Assembly (NCBI GenBank): GCA_029260415.1 | Contig: JAJDDH010000166.1 | Coordinates: 1-26,893, forward strand | Length of the DNA: 26,893 nucleotides | Reading direction: 5' to 3' | DNA from: Phycisphaerales bacterium | GTDB lineage: Bacteria > Planctomycetota > Phycisphaerae > Phycisphaerales > UBA1924 | Shown here: one piece after another, positions 22,794 through 26,893 of the stretch | How the letters are laid out: every line of letters starts with the position of its first letter | Numbering within the stretch: the first letter of the stretch is position 1 | Made by a program: the position numbers and the translations under genes | Notes under the pieces: generated by a model | Database searches by the model: none | What the model was told of the DNA's origin: nothing | Seen by the model: the letters and a program-made list of their open reading frames with translations, nothing else

Positions 22794-23660
22794 ATGCTGG
22801 GTCTGCGAAAGAAGAAAGCCGCCGCGAGCGTGCCCTGTGAGGCGCCCGCGCCTGCGGTCCTGGACGCCCGGGGCAACGAGCTGCTCCGCCTGCCCGAGCC
22901 CGGCGCGGCGATGCTGCCCAGCTCGCTCGCGTTCTCGCTCTACAAAGCGGGCAGCACGCTCCTGAGCAAGGTGCTCGAGGACCTCGCCCCCCACGCGGGC
23001 GTGCGGGCGTACAACCTGGAGAAGGAGCTCTTCCGCCTGGGCATCGAGCACCGCGACCTGCCCAAGAGCGTCGCGGGGGTATTCCGGGAGCGCGGGTACT
23101 GCTACACCGTCTTCCGGTCGATGCCCTTTGCCTACGAGATCCCGATCTTCGAGAACGCGCCCAAGCTCCTGCTCGTGCGAGACCCGAGGGACATCCTCGT
23201 CTCGCACTACTTCTCGATGGGCAAGACCCACCCCACGCCGGGCGACGCGGTAAGCCAGAAGAAGCGCGAGCGCTTCGATCGCGAGCGCCAGATCGTGCAG
23301 ACGACCACGGTCGACGAGCACGCGCTGCGCAAGGCGGAGCTGTTCCGCCGGTACTTCGCGGAGTACGACCGCCGCCTGCTCGCGCAGCCCAACCTCAGGA
23401 TCGATCGGTACGAGGACATCGTCTTCAGCAAGCCCGACTGGGTCGACGCGATCTGCGGGCACCTGGGCTGGGAGATCGAAGTCGAAACTTGCGCCAGCGT
23501 CGCGCAGAAGCACGACATCGTCCCCGAGGACGAGCAGGGCAACCGTCACATCAGGCGCGTGCGCCCGGGCGACCACGTCGAGAAGCTCCGCCCCGAGACG
23601 ATCGCGTCGCTCAACGAGACGTTCGCGCCCGTCCTTGAACGATACGGGTACGACCGATGA
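22794..23660 (+). CDS. Sulfotransferase-family protein (first of tandem pair)
   Basis: A 288-residue protein, probably cytosolic, of the PAPS-dependent sulfotransferase superfamily. The 5'-phosphosulfate loop is Ser-Leu-Tyr-Lys51-Ala-Gly-Ser-Thr-Leu-Leu. The 3'-phosphate motif is Leu-Leu-Leu-Val-Arg129-Asp-Pro-Arg-Asp-Ile-Leu-Val-Ser137, with the canonical Arg-to-Ser spacing of 8. A later Arg-Tyr-Glu-Asp resembles the dimerisation/PAPS-contact region. The acceptor is unknown; related proteins sulfate carbohydrates or small molecules. GGAGAG lies 5 bases before ATG 22794. Its stop overlaps the start of the next, paralogous gene (ATGA), so the two are translationally coupled. The N-terminus is Lys-rich (Arg-Lys-Lys-Lys), with no clear signal or membrane segment. 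Confidence 0.88.
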   Translation: MLGLRKKKAAASVPCEAPAPAVLDARGNELLRLPEPGAAMLPSSLAFSLYKAGSTLLSKVLEDLAPHAGVRAYNLEKELFRLGIEHRDLPKSVAGVFRERGYCYTVFRSMPFAYEIPIFENAPKLLLVRDPRDILVSHYFSMGKTHPTPGDAVSQKKRERFDRERQIVQTTTVDEHALRKAELFRRYFAEYDRRLLAQPNLRIDRYEDIVFSKPDWVDAICGHLGWEIEVETCASVAQKHDIVPEDEQGNRHIRRVRPGDHVEKLRPETIASLNETFAPVLERYGYDR

Positions 23661-24490
23661 GCGGGGCGGCGCACGAGATCGGCGGGCAGGTGGAGTTGAG
23701 CGTGGACGGGTCCACGATCGCGACGCTCCCGCGCCCGAAGCACACACGCCCCAGCGTGCTCTCCTTCTCGCTGCCCAAGGCCGGCAGCGTGCTGCTCGAG
23801 AGCATCATGGCAGACCTGGCCCACCGGGCGGGGCTGGGCTACTTCAGCCTCGAGACCGTCCTCTTCGAGCGCGGCATCCCCGTTGATGACGCGCCCGCGG
23901 ACGCGTCCAGGCTCTTCTTCCCGCACGGCTACTGCTACGGGGGCTTCCGCCGCCTGCCCAGCGCCTACGACATCCCCATCCTGGGCGACGCCAGGAAAGT
24001 TCTGCTGATCCGTGATCCGCGCGACATGCTCGTCTCGCTGTACTACTCGATCACGACGTCGCACCGCCCGCCGGGCACGGGGGCGGGTCAGGAGGCGCTC
24101 GATCGCTTCGAGCGCGATCGTGCGTCGGTCAGCCGGACCCCCATCGACGTGTTCATGAAGCTGCGGTCCGAGCGGTTCAGCAAGCTCTACCTCTCCTACG
24201 ACCGGATCCTCGACGACCCGTTGCTCCGCGTGTACCGCTACGAAGACGTGCTCTACAAGAAACGCGACTGGGTGAAGAACATCTGCGACTGGTTCTCGTG
24301 GAGCGTGGGCAAGGGGGCGCGCCACGAGATCGCCGACGCCTACGACCAGATCCCCGGCAGCGAGAACCCGGGCCAGCACGTCCGGCGCGCCCACCCGGGC
24401 GATTACAAAGAAAAGCTCGACGACAAGACCATCGCCTTCCTCAACGAGCTGCTCGCCCCGATCCTGGACCGCCACGGGTACGAGCGGTAG
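23657..24490 (+). CDS. Sulfotransferase-family protein (second of tandem pair)
   Basis: A 277-residue paralogue of the preceding protein. The PAPS motifs are Ser-Leu-Pro-Lys41-Ala-Gly-Ser-Val-Leu-Leu and Val-Leu-Leu-Ile-Arg119-Asp-Pro-Arg-Asp-Met-Leu-Val-Ser127. Both paralogues share Gly-Tyr-Cys-Tyr, Ala-Tyr-(Glu/Asp)-Ile-Pro-Ile, Arg-Tyr-Glu-Asp and a C-terminal Glu-Lys-Leu ... Leu-Asn-Glu ... Leu-(Glu/Asp)-Arg-(Tyr/His)-Gly-Tyr, so they arose by duplication. The ATG overlaps the upstream stop by four bases, and expression is probably coupled. The pair may act on two related acceptors or as a heterodimer. The acceptor cannot be deduced from the neighbours (guaB upstream, a Bax-inhibitor-like gene downstream). 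Confidence 0.88.
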   Translation: MSGAAHEIGGQVELSVDGSTIATLPRPKHTRPSVLSFSLPKAGSVLLESIMADLAHRAGLGYFSLETVLFERGIPVDDAPADASRLFFPHGYCYGGFRRLPSAYDIPILGDARKVLLIRDPRDMLVSLYYSITTSHRPPGTGAGQEALDRFERDRASVSRTPIDVFMKLRSERFSKLYLSYDRILDDPLLRVYRYEDVLYKKRDWVKNICDWFSWSVGKGARHEIADAYDQIPGSENPGQHVRRAHPGDYKEKLDDKTIAFLNELLAPILDRHGYER

Positions 24491-24534
24491 AGCGGCGTCC
24501 ACACCCCCGGGCGGATTCGTGCCCCGAACCCGAA

Positions 24535-24540
24535 TACAGT
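24535..24540 (+). promoter_or_regulatory. Candidate -10 element for the Bax-inhibitor-1-like gene
   Basis: TACAGT (4 of 6 to consensus) lies 22 bases before ATG 24563, between the sulfotransferase stop and this gene. Transcription from about 24547 would leave a short leader holding the strong AGGAGG site at 24552-24557. No clear -35 is seen. Confidence 0.35.
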
Positions 24541-24562
24541 TGAGCACCTTTAGGAGGCCGCC

Positions 24563-25360
24563 ATGTTCCACTCGGGCAACCCCACGCTCAATAACTCGAC
24601 CTTCGACGCCCCCGCCCGCTACGACGACCTGGCCGAGCGGGAGCGGAAGGCGACGACCATGACCGTCATGGGCACGGTCAACGCCACGGCGATCCTGCTG
24701 GGCGTGTGCGCCGGCGTCGCCGTCCTCTGCTGGCACTTCATCGGCAAGAACGCCGGGCTCGTCACCCCGATGTGGATGGGCGGCATGCTCGGCGGCCTTG
24801 TCCTCGCCCTGGTCATCTCCTTCAAGCCCCGGACCGCCCCCTTCCTCGCGCCGATCTACGCGGCCCTCGAGGGCGCCTTCCTCGCGGGCTTCAGCTACTT
24901 CGTCGCGGTCAAGTGGATCCCCCCGCTCGCGGACGGCTCGCCCGACACGGGCATCGTCTTCCAGGCCGTGGGCATCACCTTCGCCATCTTCGCGGGCATG
25001 CTCACGGGCTACTGGACCGGGCTCATCCGCGTCGGGCCCGTCGTCGCCAAGATCATGGTCACGGCGCTCATGGGCCTCGTGCTCTACGCCGTGTCGCTCT
25101 TCGTGCTCAACGGCCTCGTCGGCATGAACCTGCCAAACCTGTACTCGAGCGCCTCGCCCATGGGCATCGGCTTCACCGCCATCTGCCTCGGGCTCGCGTC
25201 GTTGTTCTTGATCCTCGACTTCCAGTTCATCGAGGAGGGCGCCAAGAGCGGCGCCCCCAAGCACATGGAGTGGTACGGCGCCTTCGGCCTGCTCGTCACC
25301 CTCGTCTGGATCTACGTCGAGGTCCTGCGCCTGCTCGCCAAGCTCCGCTCCAGCGACTGA
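24563..25360 (+). CDS. Bax inhibitor-1/YccA family membrane protein
   Basis: A 265-residue integral membrane protein with about seven hydrophobic helices. The N-terminus Met-Phe-His-Ser-Gly-Asn-Pro-Thr-Leu and the C-terminal stretch Asp-Phe-Gln-Phe-Ile-Glu-Glu-Gly-Ala, Met-Glu-Trp-Tyr-Gly-Ala-Phe-Gly-Leu-Leu-Val-Thr-Leu-Val-Trp are hallmarks of the YccA/BI-1 subfamily common in bacteria. Family members are associated with calcium leak or modulation of membrane proteolysis (YccA inhibits FtsH in E. coli). The function in this organism is not known. The start is certain: AGGAGG lies 5 bases upstream. Its TGA stop directly abuts the stop of the convergent phytase-like gene, forming TGATCA. Confidence 0.93.
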   Translation: MFHSGNPTLNNSTFDAPARYDDLAERERKATTMTVMGTVNATAILLGVCAGVAVLCWHFIGKNAGLVTPMWMGGMLGGLVLALVISFKPRTAPFLAPIYAALEGAFLAGFSYFVAVKWIPPLADGSPDTGIVFQAVGITFAIFAGMLTGYWTGLIRVGPVVAKIMVTALMGLVLYAVSLFVLNGLVGMNLPNLYSSASPMGIGFTAICLGLASLFLILDFQFIEEGAKSGAPKHMEWYGAFGLLVTLVWIYVEVLRLLAKLRSSD

Positions 25361-25369
25361 TCACCAGTC
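25355..25369. terminator. Short hairpin over abutting convergent stop codons
   Basis: 5-bp arms GACTG and CAGTC around a 5-base loop. The arms and loop contain both stop codons, joined as TGATCA (25358-25363). It is short and lacks a U-tract, so it is weak on its own. Confidence 0.3.
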
Positions 25370-26464
25370 CGAGGGCGTGGGCGTGACGGGGCCCTCGCCC
25401 CGGATGCCGTCGATCTGCAGCAGCTCGAAGCGGGAGTCCACCCCCTCCTGCGCGTCGTTGTCGCTGACGAGGATCAGCAGGCGCCCGTCCTCGCCCACGT
25501 CGTTGCTCAGGCACATGCCCTCGTAGTTGGCCGCGGGCACGCCCAGGTCGCTCAGCGTCGCCAGTCGGTGCTTGATCGCGGGCTTGGTGGGCACGACCGC
25601 CAGCGGGTCAACGCCCGCGACGTTGTCGCTCGTGCGCACGTCCACGTGGTACAGGCGCCCGTCGAACCCGCCCTGCCCGTCCTCGTCACGCTCGAGCGCG
25701 ATCAGGCGCCCCCGCTCCACGGCGATCAGCTCCACCAGCCCCAGCCGCTTCGGGTCGTCGTTCAGTGTCGTCGGGCCGAGCTCGTAGGCGAACTCGCCCG
25801 TGACCATCCGCGTCACCAGGTCGATCTCCAGGATCCGCACGCTCCCCGACCCGGCGTCCTGCATCAGCGGCTCCTCATTCGCGGCGTACGCGAACCGCCC
25901 GTCGGGCGTGACGCCCAGCGCCTCGAACCCCCGGTCGTGCGCGATGCCGTGGCTCTCCGAGGGCGCGAACTTCGAGGGCGTGAGCGCCAACTCCTCGCTC
26001 CCGCTGACCTGGTCATAAAGCAGCAGCGACGTCCCGATGCCCGTCTTGGCGTGCCCCTCGCTCGCCAGCAGGAACTGGCGCGAGAGGTTGGCCTCGCCCA
26101 GCAGACGCATCGACTCAGGGTCGAGCGTGTTGGGGGGGAACTCCTCGCCCGCGCTGTTGAGGAAGAAGTGCTGATCGACCCGACCGAGCGGGCGGAAACG
26201 GGGCTCGCCCGTCTCCGCGTCGGCGCCGAACTCGATGCGCATCAGCCCGTACCGCGGCGCCGCGGTCTCGCCCCGATCGCCAGAGACGACCACGTACCAC
26301 CCGCGCCCGATGGGCTCGATCGCGGAGAGCTCGACAACCGGGATCGACGCGTGCTCGCCCCGCCCCCAGTCGTGGGGCATCGACGCCGAGTCGAGACGCT
26401 TGACGTGCCACTCGGGCCCGCCCAGACACGCGCCCGCCAGAACAACGCTCGCAATCAGACTCAT
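25361..26464 (-). CDS. Phytase/esterase-like beta-propeller protein, exported
   Basis: A 367-residue protein with a short signal peptide (Leu-Ile-Ala-Ser-Val-Val-Leu-Ala-Gly-Ala-Cys; a lipobox at Cys13 is possible). The body matches the esterase-like activity of phytase family: Arg-Gly-Phe-Glu-Ala-Leu-Gly-Val-Thr-Pro-Asp-Gly at 178-189, Ala-Ala-Asn-Glu-Glu-Pro-Leu at 194-200, and Asn-Tyr-Glu-Gly-Met-Cys-Leu at 313-319, where the repeated Phe/Tyr-Glu-Gly/Ala signature is diagnostic. It could hydrolyse phosphate or other esters outside the cytoplasm. GGGAG lies 8 bases before ATG 26464. It follows ychF by 21 bases on the same strand and may be co-transcribed. Its stop touches that of the Bax-inhibitor-like gene. 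The family is assigned with fair confidence, the substrate is not. Confidence 0.82.
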   Translation of the reverse strand: MSLIASVVLAGACLGGPEWHVKRLDSASMPHDWGRGEHASIPVVELSAIEPIGRGWYVVVSGDRGETAAPRYGLMRIEFGADAETGEPRFRPLGRVDQHFFLNSAGEEFPPNTLDPESMRLLGEANLSRQFLLASEGHAKTGIGTSLLLYDQVSGSEELALTPSKFAPSESHGIAHDRGFEALGVTPDGRFAYAANEEPLMQDAGSGSVRILEIDLVTRMVTGEFAYELGPTTLNDDPKRLGLVELIAVERGRLIALERDEDGQGGFDGRLYHVDVRTSDNVAGVDPLAVVPTKPAIKHRLATLSDLGVPAANYEGMCLSNDVGEDGRLLILVSDNDAQEGVDSRFELLQIDGIRGEGPVTPTPSDW

Positions 26465-26485
26465 GGCTGGACTCTCCCGATCCGC

Positions 26486-26893
26486 TCAGACGTTGAACAG
26501 GAAGTGGCACACGTCCGCGTCGCGCATGACGTACTCCTTGCCCACAACCCGCATCCGCCCGGCCTCCTTGATCGCCTTCTCGCTCTTGAACTCCATCAGG
26601 TCGTCCACTCCGTAGACCTCCACGCGGATGAACCCGCGTTCAAAGTCTGTGTGGATCACCCCCGCGGCCTGTGGGCCCTTGGTCCCCTTGGGGATCGTCC
26701 ACGCCCGGATCTCCTTCGGGCCCGCGGTGTAGTAGCTCTGCAGCCCGAGCAGCTCGTACGCCGACCGGGCCAGCTTGTTGAGTGCGGGCTCGTCCATCCC
26801 CATGTCCGCGAGCATCTCCCGCTTGTCGTCCTCGTCCAGCTCGCTCAGCTCGGACTCGATCTTGGCGCACACCGGGACCATCTGCGAGCCCTC
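26486..26893 (-). CDS. ychF: Redox-regulated ATPase YchF (Obg-like), C-terminal part
   Basis: The frame is open to the right edge, so only the last 135 residues are seen. They match the end of YchF/OLA1: the coiled-coil end (Cys-Ala-Lys-Ile-Glu-Ser-Glu-Leu-Ser-Glu-Leu) and the linker Leu-Gly-Leu-Gln-Ser-Tyr-Tyr-Thr-Ala-Gly-Pro-Lys-Glu. The TGS domain follows, with Ala-Trp-Thr-Ile, Ala-Ala-Gly-Val-Ile-His-Thr-Asp-Phe-Glu-Arg-Gly-Phe-Ile-Arg and the terminal Val-Cys-His-Phe-Leu-Phe-Asn-Val. The family binds and hydrolyses ATP, associates with ribosomes and responds to oxidative stress. The ATPase domain lies beyond the window. Probably co-transcribed with the phytase-like gene 21 bases downstream. 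Confidence 0.95.
   Translation of the reverse strand, partial: EGSQMVPVCAKIESELSELDEDDKREMLADMGMDEPALNKLARSAYELLGLQSYYTAGPKEIRAWTIPKGTKGPQAAGVIHTDFERGFIRVEVYGVDDLMEFKSEKAIKEAGRMRVVGKEYVMRDADVCHFLFNV

Noticed and set aside
21921..25264. Two long minus-strand frames (608 and 572 residues)
   Set aside because: They are antisense to guaB, the sulfotransferases and the Bax-inhibitor-like gene, which all have complete conserved motifs.

Overview
The window is about two thirds G+C and densely coded on both strands. It most resembles a marine member of the Planctomycetota, class Phycisphaerae (Phycisphaerales-like). The main evidence is three neighbouring secreted proteins that all end in the same GC-type, dockerin-like C-terminal module: two EF-hand-like repeats, then a final Gly-Cys-Pro. 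That ending is typical of this group. The assignment is inferred from protein features; no 16S rRNA or other marker is present.

Layout. Bases 1-724 (minus) hold the start of a secreted subtilisin-family protease that runs off the left edge. Bases 1066-2697 (minus) encode a Rieske/FMN glutamate-synthase-like oxidoreductase. Bases 3062-7670 (plus) form a three-gene c-di-GMP operon: a membrane GGDEF protein, a large helical-repeat protein and an HD-GYP protein. The last two share an N-terminal helical region with a Tyr-Gly-Asp-x-His-Pro motif. A hairpin terminator separates this operon from a minus-strand block (7753-14878) of three secreted GC-dockerin proteins: two tandem vanadium-haloperoxidase-like enzymes with all recognised active-site residues, and a choice-of-anchor-B LVIVD-repeat protein.

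Bases 15040-18931 hold compact alternating genes: a secreted protein of unknown function, a kelch-type lipoprotein candidate, a MarC-family membrane protein, leucyl/phenylalanyl-tRNA-protein transferase (aat), and two tiny tandem membrane proteins sharing an Ala-Glu-Gly-Ser motif. Bases 18949-21045 (minus) encode a glycogen-debranching-type glucosidase. Next come guaB (IMP dehydrogenase), two overlapping sulfotransferases and a Bax-inhibitor-1/YccA membrane protein (plus). The right edge has a phytase/esterase-like secreted protein and the 3' end of ychF (minus).

Two gene-expression patterns stand out. Several genes without a Shine-Dalgarno sequence (kelch, aat, debranching enzyme, probably guaB and marC) have a -10-like TANNNT or similar hexamer about 5-8 bases before the start codon, as expected for leaderless mRNAs. 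In the aat upstream region the same A/T block also reads as an extended -10 on the other strand, so it may be a symmetric bidirectional promoter. Several gene ends, mainly convergent pairs 0-17 bases apart, have hairpins that include the stop codons but lack a U-tract. No tRNA, rRNA, CRISPR array, insertion sequence or phage gene was seen. Most very long open frames opposite real genes are G+C-driven shadows.
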